A stretch of DNA of 39,721 nt from an uncultured bacterium (GTDB taxonomy: Bacteria; Verrucomicrobiota; Verrucomicrobiia; CAIQCK01), in contig CAIQCK010000049.1 in assembly GCA_903870275.1 (NCBI GenBank), positions 81,672 through 121,392 of the forward strand. Reading direction: 5' to 3'. Under the pieces are notes generated by a model that saw only the letters and a list, made by a program, of their open reading frames with translations, did no database searches and was not told where the DNA came from. A program made the translations under genes and the position numbers. Below are positions 19,782 through 29,377 of this stretch, in pieces. Position 1 is the stretch's first letter, and each line of letters begins with the position of its first letter.

Positions 19782-20525
19782 TCAACCCGCCATCTCTTCC
19801 AACACGCGCTTCGCCGCTTCCGGCGGATTCGGTGCGTCAAGAATTGGCCGGCCAATGACAATGTAATCCGCGCCAGCCCTCACCGCGTCGCGCGGGGTGA
19901 CGATGCGGCTCTGGTCGCCCTTTTCGCTCCACGCGGGACGGATGCCGGGACAAACAAGCTTGAAATCCGCGCCCAGCTCGCGCTTGAGCGCGGCGGCTTC
20001 GCGGGCGGAGCAGACGACGCCGTCGAGGCCGCTATGCTTGGCCGAGCGCGCGAGTTTCAGCACGTCGGCCTCGGTCGCGGGCTGGCTGGTGAGAATGGTG
20101 ACGGCAATGACGATCGGGCGCGTGGCGACGGCTGTCCCGCCTGCAGCCGGTTTCTGTCCAGGGTCTCCGGCAACGTGGCCGGGCGGGATGACAATCTCTC
20201 CCCAATGGATATTCCGTTGTGCGGCGGCGACCGCCGTTCGCATCATGGCCTCGCCGCCGGAGGCGTGGACGTTGAACATCTCGACGCCAAGGGCGGCGGC
20301 GGACTCGGCGGCGCCGGCGACGGTGTTGGGGATGTCGTGGAACTTCAGGTCGAGGAAGACCTTGCCGCCGCGGGCGCGAATCTCGCGGATGACGGCGGGG
20401 CCGGCGGCGGTGAAAAGCTGGAGGCCGACCTTGAACCAGCGCACGCTGTCGGCGAGCTGGTCGAGCACGCGGCTGGCTTGCGCGAGGTCCGGCACATCCA
20501 CGGCGACGATGAGTTCAGTGGGCAT
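19782..20525 (-). CDS. pyrF: orotidine 5'-phosphate decarboxylase with internal insertion
   Basis: 247 residues from ATG 20525 (MPTELIVAVDVPD); the open frame to 20588 adds residues unlike the family. The catalytic DxKxxD appears as D59-K61-D64 in FLDLKFHDIPNTV, followed by NVHASGGEAMM, AVTILTS, GLDGVVCS, LVCPGIRP and a C-terminal GADYIVIGRPI that binds phosphate. It makes UMP from OMP. Odd feature: about 25 residues (112-136, VIPPGHVAGDPGQKPAAGG and on) sit between the MM helix and the AVTILTS strand, where the B. subtilis enzyme has about ten; the stretch is Gly/Pro/Ala-rich and looks like a translated repeat. The frame stays open, so the enzyme may tolerate it as a surface loop. Confidence 0.94.
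   Translation of the reverse strand: MPTELIVAVDVPDLAQASRVLDQLADSVRWFKVGLQLFTAAGPAVIREIRARGGKVFLDLKFHDIPNTVAGAAESAAALGVEMFNVHASGGEAMMRTAVAAAQRNIHWGEIVIPPGHVAGDPGQKPAAGGTAVATRPIVIAVTILTSQPATEADVLKLARSAKHSGLDGVVCSAREAAALKRELGADFKLVCPGIRPAWSEKGDQSRIVTPRDAVRAGADYIVIGRPILDAPNPPEAAKRVLEEMAG
20118..20192 (-). repeat. probable repeat inserted in-frame in pyrF
   Basis: The segment encodes the extra loop of PyrF (residues about 112-136). It contains short dyads such as GGCTG/CAGCC and reads on the minus strand with words like GGACAGAAACCGGCTGCAGG, which I recall as part of a dispersed verrucomicrobial repeat. No second copy exists in this window, so the repeat nature is an inference from the protein alignment pattern. 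Confidence 0.4.
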
Positions 20526-20586
20526 GGGGGGCGAGGTTAGGAGAAATCGTTTGCCGATGCAAGCGGGCGCGTGATAGCGTGCGGCC

Positions 20587-21420
20587 ATGATTCGACTGTT
20601 GCTGATGACCCTTATGCTTTGCCTGGCTGCGCCGGCATGGGCGCAGGTCTCTGTCCGGCTGGATTTCGGCCGCGAACGGTTCCTGCTCTACGAATCGATT
20701 ATCGCCACGGTGGAGATAAACAATTACGCGGCAAGCGAACTGCGGTTGGTGGACGAAGAGGCCACGCCGTGGCTGCGGTTCGAGATCATGCGCCCCAACG
20801 CCGAGCACATCGAGACGGTCGGCCCTGGTTTTCTGGCTGGCGCGGCGACGCTCGCCAGCGGACAGAGCGCCGCCAGGGCGGCGGACCTCGTGGCCTATTA
20901 CAAAGTTCGCGAGCCCGGCAAATACCGCATCCGCGCGCTGGTCAAGGTGGCGGGCTACAGCGGGACGTTTGCGTCCGGCCAAAAAGTCATCGAAGTCGTC
21001 TCCGGCCGGCAACTGGTGACAAAGACCCTGGGTGTGAAGGACGAGACGGGCAAGGAGACCATGCGCACCTACTCGGTTCTGGAAGTGCTGATGGATCAGC
21101 AGGTCTGGCTCTACACCCGCGTTGAAGACGCGCAGGCGGGTCACGTCTACGGCGTTGTCCCGTTGGGCGAATGGGTCACGTTCAGCAGTCCGAAGGTGGA
21201 CGCGGACAAGGACGGCAACTTCCACGTGCTGCACCAGTCGCAGCCGCGGCAATATCACTACTCGGTCATCTCGCCGAAAGCCACCGTCGTGAAACGCGAA
21301 ACCTTCACCAATTTCAATTCTGTTCCCGACGTCAAGCGCACGGAGGACGGCCACGTGAAGGTCGTCGGCGGCGAAGCCGTGGGCCGTTCCCGCAGCCCGC
21401 AGCCACCCACGTCGCCTTGA
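20587..21420 (+). CDS. exported protein of unknown function
   Basis: 277 residues. A clear signal peptide (MIRLLLMTLMLCLAAPAWA, cleavage before QVSV) is followed by beta-rich sequence: VRLDFGRERFLLYESIIATVEI is the kind of strand pattern seen in immunoglobulin-like or 'intermediate filament tail-like' folds. A second half (about 140-245) contains a Lys/Asp-rich segment PKVDADKDGNFHVLHQS, and the last 20 residues are a Gly/Ser/Pro tail. No enzyme motif is visible. It diverges from pyrF with 61 bases between starts and is followed by a 400-bp spacer before mreB. Likely periplasmic or surface-bound; role not known. Confidence 0.75.
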   Translation: MIRLLLMTLMLCLAAPAWAQVSVRLDFGRERFLLYESIIATVEINNYAASELRLVDEEATPWLRFEIMRPNAEHIETVGPGFLAGAATLASGQSAARAADLVAYYKVREPGKYRIRALVKVAGYSGTFASGQKVIEVVSGRQLVTKTLGVKDETGKETMRTYSVLEVLMDQQVWLYTRVEDAQAGHVYGVVPLGEWVTFSSPKVDADKDGNFHVLHQSQPRQYHYSVISPKATVVKRETFTNFNSVPDVKRTEDGHVKVVGGEAVGRSRSPQPPTSP

Positions 21421-21693
21421 CGAACAGGGTTCTTCGCTGTTTCCAGCGGAAGGGCAACGTGTGGAAACTCCAAGCTCCGAGCTTTCGTGGTTGAGCAACG
21501 CCCCCGGCCACCGCTCGGTTTTCCAAGCCCCCGCAAGCTCGCCAGCCTTGGCAGCCCCTTGGGGTTTGGAGTTTGGAGCTTCTTTGGAGTTTGGGGGTTG
21601 AAGCTTGGAACGTCCAGCTTCACCCACTGACAAGACAATAGCGGGGAGCCACGAACGGCCTCAGAAAGAATTCTGCTCGCGGCGGTTATCTCC
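21421..21693. repeat. intergenic TTTGGAG-type repeat region before mreB
   Basis: No credible gene. TTTGGAG occurs three times at about 21565-21592 within GTTTGGAGTTTGGAGCTTC and following bases, and an inverted relative (AAACTCCAAGCTCC, 21465-21478) lies some 90 bases upstream, so the segment can fold on itself imperfectly. GCTTGGA words follow at 21603. This looks like decayed short-repeat DNA preceding the mre promoter. Confidence 0.45.
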
Positions 21694-21722
21694 TTGACGG
21701 GTGGCGGGCCAGCCCCTACAAA
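21694..21722 (+). promoter_or_regulatory. sigma70-type promoter of the mre/rod cluster
   Basis: TTGACG (21694-21699), 17-bp spacer, TACAAA (21717-21722). It lies about 100 bases before mreB, and no other promoter of similar quality is seen until after rng, so it probably drives the whole cluster. Confidence 0.6.
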
Positions 21723-21790
21723 GAGGACGGTATGTTGGCCGGAATGTGCTGTGCGGCATCGCGGCCGGCAAGAAGCGTTGGTCAAAATGA

Positions 21791-22861
<1,071 letters not shown>

Positions 22862-22943
22862 CCGGCCTTCCCGCCGGCCGTGCCGCCCGATGTTGTATGC
22901 AATCGCCCGCCGAAGGGACGCGACAGTTCCCGCCTGAGAAGGC

Positions 22944-23750
22944 ATGTTACGACGAAGCTATTTGGCGTTGCTTGGCACGATTATTCTGAGCCTGGTGCTT
23001 TACTTTGCGCTGCCCGCGGGGGTGTCGCTGAAGGTGAAGTCACTGGCCACCGGGCTTTTCTCACCGATGCTGGAGATGAGCGCGGCAGTGCACCATTGGT
23101 GGAACGTCTCCCGTCAGGAAGTGCAATCGCGCACCACTCTCCTCCAGGAAAACCACGAACTGCGCGAGCGGCTCGCGCTTCAGATGCAGGACCGGCTGCG
23201 GCTCACCGAACTCGAAGACGAGAATCGGCGGCTTCGCGACATGGCCGGGTTTCGGCAAGCGGCCGGCCCGCGCCTCACGCCCGCGCATATCACCGGCCGC
23301 GACCCGTCGAACTGGTGGAAGACCGTCCTCCTCGATGTCGGCTCCGACCAGGGCGTCGGCGAAAATTGTGCCGTCGTGACCACCGCCGGCTTGGTTGGCA
23401 AAACCGTTTCCGTCACGCGGACCGGTTCCCGCGTGCTGCTGATTGTGGACCCAAACTGCAAAGTCGCCGCGCTGATCCAGGAGACGCGCGATCCCGGCAT
23501 CGTCGAAGGCATCTTCGAGGGTGTCGGCAGCACCCCGGCGTGCCGGATGGATTTTATCGGCCGCGACGCCAAGGTTCTGGCCAATCAGACCGTCATCACC
23601 AGCGGTTTGGGCGGCGTCTATCCGAAGGGCATCCGCATCGGTGCGCTGGAACCGGCGGTGCTCAACGAATCCGGCCTTTACAAAAGCGCGCGCCTCAAAC
23701 CCGCGGCGGACTTGAACCGTCTCGAAGAAGTCTTTGTGATTTGCCGGTGA
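22944..23750 (+). CDS. mreC: rod-shape-determining protein MreC
   Basis: 268 residues. A single N-terminal membrane helix (about 5-25, YLALLGTIILSLVLYFALP) is followed by a coiled coil (about 58-98, rich in Glu/Leu/Arg: LLQENHELRERL) and the two beta-barrel domains of MreC (VGSDQGVGENCAVVTTAGLVGK; LIVDPNCKVAALIQETRDPGIVEG). It links MreB in the cytoplasm to PBP2 in the periplasm. GAGAAGG precedes the ATG. Its stop and the mreD start are one base apart. Confidence 0.94.
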   Translation: MLRRSYLALLGTIILSLVLYFALPAGVSLKVKSLATGLFSPMLEMSAAVHHWWNVSRQEVQSRTTLLQENHELRERLALQMQDRLRLTELEDENRRLRDMAGFRQAAGPRLTPAHITGRDPSNWWKTVLLDVGSDQGVGENCAVVTTAGLVGKTVSVTRTGSRVLLIVDPNCKVAALIQETRDPGIVEGIFEGVGSTPACRMDFIGRDAKVLANQTVITSGLGGVYPKGIRIGALEPAVLNESGLYKSARLKPAADLNRLEEVFVICR

Positions 23751-23751
23751 A

Positions 23752-24267
23752 ATGACAAAAACCTTTTTATTTCTGTCGGTGGTGGTGGCCATGGCGCTCC
23801 AGTGCGTGCTGGCCGCCGTGATCAACCTGGCCGGCGTGAAGCTCGACTTGATGCCGGCCGTGGTGGTCTTCGCGGCGCTCTATGCATCCTGGCGTCGCGC
23901 GATCTTCGTGGCGGTCGCCGGCGGCCTGCTCCTGGACGCGCTTTCGTTCCAGCCGCTCGGCCTGAGTGTCGCGCCTCTCGCCATCGCCGCCGCCGCGATC
24001 AATCATTTCCAGCGCGTGCTTTACCGGGATAACATGCTGCTGCATGCCGCGCTCGGTGGAGCGACTTCGCTGGCCGCGTCGCTCTGGACCTGGATGCTGC
24101 TGCGGTTCACCGCCACCCCCCTGCCCTTTCAGTTCGGCATTGTTGGAAAAATCGGGCTCATTGCATTGCTCGCAGCGGTGGGAACGCCCCTCCTTCTCTC
24201 GTTACTCAACCACGCCGCGCGTCTGGCCCGCCAAGGGACGGACGATGAGGAAATGGAGGTTTTCTAA
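23752..24267 (+). CDS. mreD: rod-shape-determining membrane protein MreD
   Basis: 171 residues with five or so hydrophobic segments: FLSVVVAMALQCVLAAVI, LMPAVVVFAALYASW, AVAGGLLLDALSF, a helix at LAAAIAINHF-like 85-95, and IGLIALLAAVGTPLLLSLL. The pattern GLLLDALSFQPLG corresponds to the conserved G.L.D.....PLG element of MreD. It is poorly conserved in sequence, and position between mreC and the PBP2 gene carries much of the assignment. Its TAA stop directly abuts the ATG of mrdA. Confidence 0.88.
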   Translation: MTKTFLFLSVVVAMALQCVLAAVINLAGVKLDLMPAVVVFAALYASWRRAIFVAVAGGLLLDALSFQPLGLSVAPLAIAAAAINHFQRVLYRDNMLLHAALGGATSLAASLWTWMLLRFTATPLPFQFGIVGKIGLIALLAAVGTPLLLSLLNHAARLARQGTDDEEMEVF

Positions 24268-26214
24268 ATGCGGCAACTCTGGCGCGACATTTTCCGGCGG
24301 GAAGAAGGACGGCTGATGTTGCTCGGTCTGGTTATCGTCGCCTGCCTGTCCCTGTTGGCCGCGCAGCTTTTCCAACTCCAGGTCGTGCAGAGCGCGCAAT
24401 TCGACGCCAGCCAGGAACGCCAGAGCCAGCGGCTCGTCGAGCTTCCCGCCGTGCGCGGGCTGATCTACGACCGCAACGGCATCTGTCTTGCCGACAGCCG
24501 GCCGAGCTTCGACGCGGTGATCTACCTCGACGAACTTTACGACGAGTGGCGGACGAAAATCCGCCAGGAGGTCCGCCGTCACGGCAAACGGCTCGAACCC
24601 GGTCGTCGCGACCAGTTGCTGATCGAGTTGGTTCACGAAAAAGCGGACACTTTCGGCCGGCTTGTCGGGGCGCGCCCGCAGTTGGATGACCGCGCCATCC
24701 GCGTGCACGCCGCGGACCTGCGCCCGCTGCCGCTCGTGCTGTTTGCCGACCTGAGTGAAACGGCCGTCGCCATCGCCAACGAACACTTCCCGTTGCCCGC
24801 CGGCGTGGCCATCGAGGTCAACCCCATCCGCCGTTACCGTTACGGCTCGCTCGCGGCGCATGTGCTCGGCTACGTCCGCTGCAGCAAACCGACCCTGGAC
24901 ACCGAGCAGGGCGTCCCCACGTTCACCCAACCCGAGGTGAGCGGCGTCAGCGGACTGGAGATAAAGTTCGACGAGGAACTGCGCGGCCGCGCCGGATCGC
25001 GGACCATTCTCATCAACGCGCGCGGCTACAAGGAGCGCGACCTCGGAGGGCATCCGGCAGAACCGGGCCACGATCTGGTGCTCTCGCTGGACGCGCGCTG
25101 CCAGCAGGCCGCCGAGCAGGCGCTCGCCGAACACGTCGGCGCCGCCGTGGTGCTGGATCCAAACAATGGCGACGTGCTGGCGCTGGCCTCGAATCCCACC
25201 TTTGACTTGAACCGCTTTATTCCGCACATCCGCCCGCAGGACATGGAGGCGTTGTTGAAGGATCCCTCCAAGCCGCTGGCCAACCGCGCCGTCAGCGAGC
25301 AATACGCGCCCGGCTCCACCTTCAAGCTCGTCGTCACGCTGGCGGGTCTGGATTGCGGCAAGCTCTCCCCCTCCTCGTCCGCGTTCTGCACCGGCCAGGT
25401 GGAAGTCGGCGGCCAGATGAAAAAATGCTGGATCAAAGCCAAAGGCGGCCAGCACGGTCAGGTGAACCTGCGCGCCGCGATTGTCCACTCGTGCAACATT
25501 TTCTTTTATGAGCACGGCATGGACATCGGAATGGCATCGATCGTCGCGATGGCGAAGCAGCTTCATTTGGGCGAGCAAACCGGCATCCTGCTGCCGCACG
25601 AAGCGCGAGGCCATCTTCCCGATCTTGCCCGCCACCATTACCGGCCTGCGGAAACCGCCAACGTCGCCATCGGCCAGGGCGAGATTGACACCACGCCGCT
25701 GCAAATGGCGTGCGTTGTCGCGACCATCGCCAACGGAGGCACGGTGTTCGCTCCGCGATTGGTCAAGAGCATCCAGCAACCCGGCAAGGACGGCGGCAGC
25801 ACGGCGGTTTATGAATTTCCTGCGCGCGAGGTCGGCCGGCTTTCCTTGCGACCGCAATTAATGGAACTGGTGCGTCAAGCCATGCGCGGTGTCGTTCAGG
25901 ACTCCGACGGCACCGGCAAGAAAGCGGGCTGCCCCGGTATCGAGGTCGCCGGCAAAACGGGCACCGCCCAGGTGATGGACACGCATGCCAACATCATCGG
26001 CCACCGCGCCTGGTTCGTCAGTTTCGCGCCCTACCAGAATCCCAAATACGCGCTGGCGATCATGCTGGAGGACGGCGACAGCGGCGGCCAGACTGCCGCG
26101 CCGGTGGCGGGGAAAATTTACGCGCACCTTTTCGGCGTCAACGACAAGCCGGCCGCCGCCCCGCACAAACCCAAGCCACTCACGGCGTCCATAGGAGGCA
26201 CGCGCCCGCTATGA
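24268..26214 (+). CDS. mrdA: penicillin-binding protein 2 (elongasome transpeptidase)
   Basis: 648 residues, class B PBP. A cytoplasmic stub and one membrane helix (about 16-38) precede the pedestal domain (RGLIYDRNGICLADSRP at 63-79 and GVSGLEIKFDEELRG). The transpeptidase motifs are S350-T-F-K353 in APGSTFKLVVT, S408-C-N410 and K563-T-G-T in AGKTGTAQ. It cross-links peptidoglycan during side-wall growth, working with RodA. The insert between SxxK and SxN has two Cys (CTGQVEVGGQMKKC), reminiscent of the metal site known in E. coli PBP2. Its last four bases overlap the rodA start (ATGA). Confidence 0.96.
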   Translation: MRQLWRDIFRREEGRLMLLGLVIVACLSLLAAQLFQLQVVQSAQFDASQERQSQRLVELPAVRGLIYDRNGICLADSRPSFDAVIYLDELYDEWRTKIRQEVRRHGKRLEPGRRDQLLIELVHEKADTFGRLVGARPQLDDRAIRVHAADLRPLPLVLFADLSETAVAIANEHFPLPAGVAIEVNPIRRYRYGSLAAHVLGYVRCSKPTLDTEQGVPTFTQPEVSGVSGLEIKFDEELRGRAGSRTILINARGYKERDLGGHPAEPGHDLVLSLDARCQQAAEQALAEHVGAAVVLDPNNGDVLALASNPTFDLNRFIPHIRPQDMEALLKDPSKPLANRAVSEQYAPGSTFKLVVTLAGLDCGKLSPSSSAFCTGQVEVGGQMKKCWIKAKGGQHGQVNLRAAIVHSCNIFFYEHGMDIGMASIVAMAKQLHLGEQTGILLPHEARGHLPDLARHHYRPAETANVAIGQGEIDTTPLQMACVVATIANGGTVFAPRLVKSIQQPGKDGGSTAVYEFPAREVGRLSLRPQLMELVRQAMRGVVQDSDGTGKKAGCPGIEVAGKTGTAQVMDTHANIIGHRAWFVSFAPYQNPKYALAIMLEDGDSGGQTAAPVAGKIYAHLFGVNDKPAAAPHKPKPLTASIGGTRPL

Positions 26215-27425
26215 CGCTGAAAACAACGCCTTGGGCCATATTCAAACACCTGTCGTGGGTGTCGCTTGCGGCGATGATCGGACTGGCGGTCTTCGGCGTG
26301 TTCGCCATTTACAGCGCGACGTATCGCGGCGAAGACCTGCCGAACGCGCCGTTTTACTGGCTGCAAGCCATCTGGATCGGCGCCGGCCTGGTGGCTTTCG
26401 TAGCGGCGGTGGCGATTGATTACCGCCAGATCGGCAAATGGACCTGGGTGCTCTACAGCATCTGCGTCCTCTTGTTGGTGATCGTGCTGGGCCGCCACGC
26501 GGAACGCTACGGCGCCGGGCGCTGGCTCGGCATCAAGGGCTTCGGCATTCAGCCGAGCGAGTTCGCCAAAATCGGCCTCGCCTTCGCGCTGGCGTATTTT
26601 CTAAGCAACCCCGACCGCGACGTGCGCAGTTTCAAGACGCTCGTCCTTTGTCTGTTGATGCTCGGCATCACGATGGGCTTGATCCTGCTGCAACCGGACC
26701 TCGGCTCCGCGCTGGTGCTGCTGCCAATGGCGGCGGCGATGCTGTTTGTCGCGGGGATTCCGCTGCGCTACTTCACCGCCGCGCTCATCGCCGCGGCCAT
26801 CTTCGGCTCGGTGTTGTATGTGAATCTGCTCGGCTACGAGGCGGCGAGCCAGCGGTTGCACGCGGCCGCGCCCAACAAAGAGACCTATACGCGGCAAGTG
26901 TTCGCGCTCGAACGGAAATTTATCCTGAAGCCCTATCAATGGGAGCGCATTCTCGTTTTCCTAAATCCCGAGCGCGATCCTTACGGCTGGGGCTGGAATC
27001 TGCGCCAGTCGCAGATTGCCGTCGGTTCCGGCGGCGTCGTCGGCAAGGGCTGGCTCCAGGGCACGCAAAACGTGCTCGGCTTCCTGCCGCGGCAGGTGGC
27101 GCCCAACGATTTTATTTTCTCGGTGATAGCAGAGGAAGGCGGCTTTGCCGCCGGAGTGCTGGTGTTGATCGCCTACGCGGTGCTGCTGCTGAACGGGCTA
27201 TGGACAGCCCTGTCGGCGCGCGACCGCCTTGGTCGCCTGTTGGCGACGGGGATCACCGTCATGTTGCTGTGTCACGTATTTGTGAACATGGGCATGACGA
27301 TCGGCGTGGTGCCGATCACCGGCGTGCCGCTGCCATTGCTGAGTTATGGGGGGTCGTTCGTCCTGAGCACCATGGTTGCCCTTGGCATCCTGCAAAATGT
27401 CCGTGCGCGACGAACGATGTATTAA
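26211..27425 (+). CDS. rodA: SEDS peptidoglycan glycosyltransferase RodA
   Basis: 404 residues, about ten membrane segments. SEDS landmarks include RWLGIKGFGIQPSEFAKIG, LLQPDLGSALVL (the family's functional Asp region), GSGGVVGKGWLQGTQNVLGFLPRQVAPNDFIFSVIAEEGGF (given here as the GKGW...DFIF...EEGG pattern) and the C-terminal GVPLPLLSYGGSF. It polymerises lipid II into glycan strands alongside PBP2. It overlaps mrdA by four bases and is followed after 23 bases by rng. Intact and of usual length. Confidence 0.96.
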   Translation: MTLKTTPWAIFKHLSWVSLAAMIGLAVFGVFAIYSATYRGEDLPNAPFYWLQAIWIGAGLVAFVAAVAIDYRQIGKWTWVLYSICVLLLVIVLGRHAERYGAGRWLGIKGFGIQPSEFAKIGLAFALAYFLSNPDRDVRSFKTLVLCLLMLGITMGLILLQPDLGSALVLLPMAAAMLFVAGIPLRYFTAALIAAAIFGSVLYVNLLGYEAASQRLHAAAPNKETYTRQVFALERKFILKPYQWERILVFLNPERDPYGWGWNLRQSQIAVGSGGVVGKGWLQGTQNVLGFLPRQVAPNDFIFSVIAEEGGFAAGVLVLIAYAVLLLNGLWTALSARDRLGRLLATGITVMLLCHVFVNMGMTIGVVPITGVPLPLLSYGGSFVLSTMVALGILQNVRARRTMY

Positions 27426-27448
27426 CCGAAACAACAAAGAACCGCATC

Positions 27449-29164
27449 ATGAATGATCCAAGACCACAACACCAACCGCAGGCGCAGCCGCGGCAGCAAC
27501 AACAGCAGCCGCCGCCGCGCAAGGAGCCTTTCCTTAGTCGCAGCGTGTCGCACATCAAGCGCATTGCGAACAACATGATTGACAGGCTTGTCGGGCGCCG
27601 CCCGACTTCCAACAAGGAAATCATCATCAACGCCGAGCCGCTGGAAACCCGCGTCGCGGTGATGGAAAACAACCAGCTCGAGGAACTCTCCGTCGAGCGC
27701 ACCACCGAGGAGCGATTCGTCGGCTCGATCTACAAGGGCCGGATTAAAAACCTGGAGAACGGCCTGAAGGCCGCCTTCGTGGACATCGGCGGCGAGAAGA
27801 ACGGCTTCCTCCACTACTGGGACATCATGCCCGCAGCGCTCGATTCGAGCATCGAGGCCGTGGACCGCGGCGGCAAACGCCGCGAGCCGCCCCGGCAGCG
27901 CATCACGCAACGCGACATCCCGAACCTCTACCCTCCCGGCAGCGAAATTGTCGTTCAAGTGACCAAGGGGCCCATCGGCACCAAAGGCCCGCGCCTGACC
28001 ACCAGCATCAGCCTGCCCGGTCGCTACCTCGTGTTGATGCCATTTAGCGATCAAAGCGGCATCTCGCGCAAAATTGAGGACGACCGTGAGCGGCAGCGCC
28101 TGCGGAAAATTCTTCGCTCGCTCTCCATCCCGGAGGGCATGGGCGTCATCATCCGCACCGTCGGCGAAGCCCAGAAGCAACGGTACTTCGTCCGCGATCT
28201 GCACCTGCTGCTGACGGCGTGGCGCCAGGTGGAGGAACAGATCAAGGCCAAGCCCGCCCCTTCCTGCGTCTATCAGGAACCCGACTTGATCGAGCGCACC
28301 GTGCGCGATTTCCTCACCGAGGACATCAGTCGCATCGTCGTGGACAACGACAAGCAGGCCGATCGCATCCGCGACATGATCGGCCAGATCAGCCGCCGCT
28401 CCCGCAACAAGGTCAAGGCCTACACCGACCCGGAACCGATCTTCGAGAAGACCGGCGTCGAAAAACAAATCGAGCAGGCGTTCCGCCGCCAGGTCTGGCT
28501 CAAGTGCGGCGGCTACATCGTCATTGATGAAACCGAGGCGCTCATCTCCATTGACGTGAACACGGGCCGTCACAAGCCCGGCCGCGACCAGGAGCAGACC
28601 ATCCTCCAGACCAACATGGAGGCCGCCGCGGAATCCTGCCGCCAGTTGCGCCTGCGCAACATCGGCGGTCTCGTCGTGGTGGACTTCATTGACATGAAGA
28701 ACCGCAAGCACCAGCACCAGGTCTATCAGCGCATGCGCGATGGCGTCCGCCGCGACCGCGCCAAGACCCACATCCTGCCGATCAGCCAGCTCGGCTTGCT
28801 GGAAATGACGCGGCAGCGCCAGACCGAGAGCGTCATCTCCGCCACGTTCGAGGATTGCCCCTACTGCAAGGGCCGCGGCATGGTCAAGAGCGCCCTCTCC
28901 ATGTCGGTGGAAATCCAGCGCAAGATCAGCGAGGTGCTGCGCCGCCACAGCCCCGAGCGGTTCGACCCGGAGAACCCGCCGGACTTCCAGTTGTGCGTCT
29001 ATGTCCACACCGATGTGCTCCAGCGCCTGCGCAATCAGGACGAGCACCTGCTCATCGATCTGGAAAAGAAGTTTTACGGCAAGCTCAGCTTCCGGGCCGA
29101 TCCGACCTTCCACCTCGAACAGTTCAAGATCGTCAACGTCAAGACGAACGAAGAACTCAAGTAG
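27449..29164 (+). CDS. rng: ribonuclease E/G family endoribonuclease
   Basis: 571 residues from ATG 27449 (MNDPRPQHQPQAQ). The same frame is open across rodA from 26438, but that part is an Arg/Pro-rich shadow of rodA. A short Gln/Pro-rich leader (1-30) precedes the S1 RNA-binding domain (about 85-150: FVGSIYKGRIKNLENGLKA). The catalytic magnesium aspartates are D369 in ISIDVNTGR and D412 in VVVDFIDMKN, 43 residues apart as in E. coli RNase E. The zinc-link CPYCKGRG is at 470-477. There is no long C-terminal degradosome scaffold, so it is RNase G-like in size. It processes rRNA and mRNA. Its position next to mreBCD/rodA parallels the mre-rng linkage of proteobacteria. Confidence 0.95.
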   Translation: MNDPRPQHQPQAQPRQQQQQPPPRKEPFLSRSVSHIKRIANNMIDRLVGRRPTSNKEIIINAEPLETRVAVMENNQLEELSVERTTEERFVGSIYKGRIKNLENGLKAAFVDIGGEKNGFLHYWDIMPAALDSSIEAVDRGGKRREPPRQRITQRDIPNLYPPGSEIVVQVTKGPIGTKGPRLTTSISLPGRYLVLMPFSDQSGISRKIEDDRERQRLRKILRSLSIPEGMGVIIRTVGEAQKQRYFVRDLHLLLTAWRQVEEQIKAKPAPSCVYQEPDLIERTVRDFLTEDISRIVVDNDKQADRIRDMIGQISRRSRNKVKAYTDPEPIFEKTGVEKQIEQAFRRQVWLKCGGYIVIDETEALISIDVNTGRHKPGRDQEQTILQTNMEAAAESCRQLRLRNIGGLVVVDFIDMKNRKHQHQVYQRMRDGVRRDRAKTHILPISQLGLLEMTRQRQTESVISATFEDCPYCKGRGMVKSALSMSVEIQRKISEVLRRHSPERFDPENPPDFQLCVYVHTDVLQRLRNQDEHLLIDLEKKFYGKLSFRADPTFHLEQFKIVNVKTNEELK

Positions 29165-29189
29165 CCGTCCGACCAACCTCAACCCATGC

Positions 29190-29222
29190 CCGCCACCGTC
29201 GCGAATCTCGCGGCGGTGGCGG
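29190..29222. terminator. 33-base nearly perfect dyad after rng
   Basis: CCGCCACCG (29190-29198) pairs with CGGTGGCGG (29214-29222), and CGCGA (29200-29204) with TCGCG (29208-29212) around an ATC loop, with one T-G wobble between the two helices. It starts 25 bases after the rng stop. No U-tract follows at once, so termination strength is uncertain; a second, weaker hairpin followed by ACTTTTA lies at about 29249-29280. Confidence 0.55.
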
Positions 29223-29377
29223 CTTGGTGTTTGTACGATTCCTCCACTGTGGATCCTCACGCGGGTCCTCCACACTTTTATCCCTCCATGATACTTTTGG
29301 ACTGTTGAGCATGACGTCCATCACAGGCAGAAAATAGAGATGAAGAGCAAGGAACACGCTATTGGGAAGCTCCCACC

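Noticed and set aside
26438..27448. N-terminal extension of rng across rodA
   Set aside because: The stretch is an out-of-frame shadow of rodA; the family-like protein begins at 27449.
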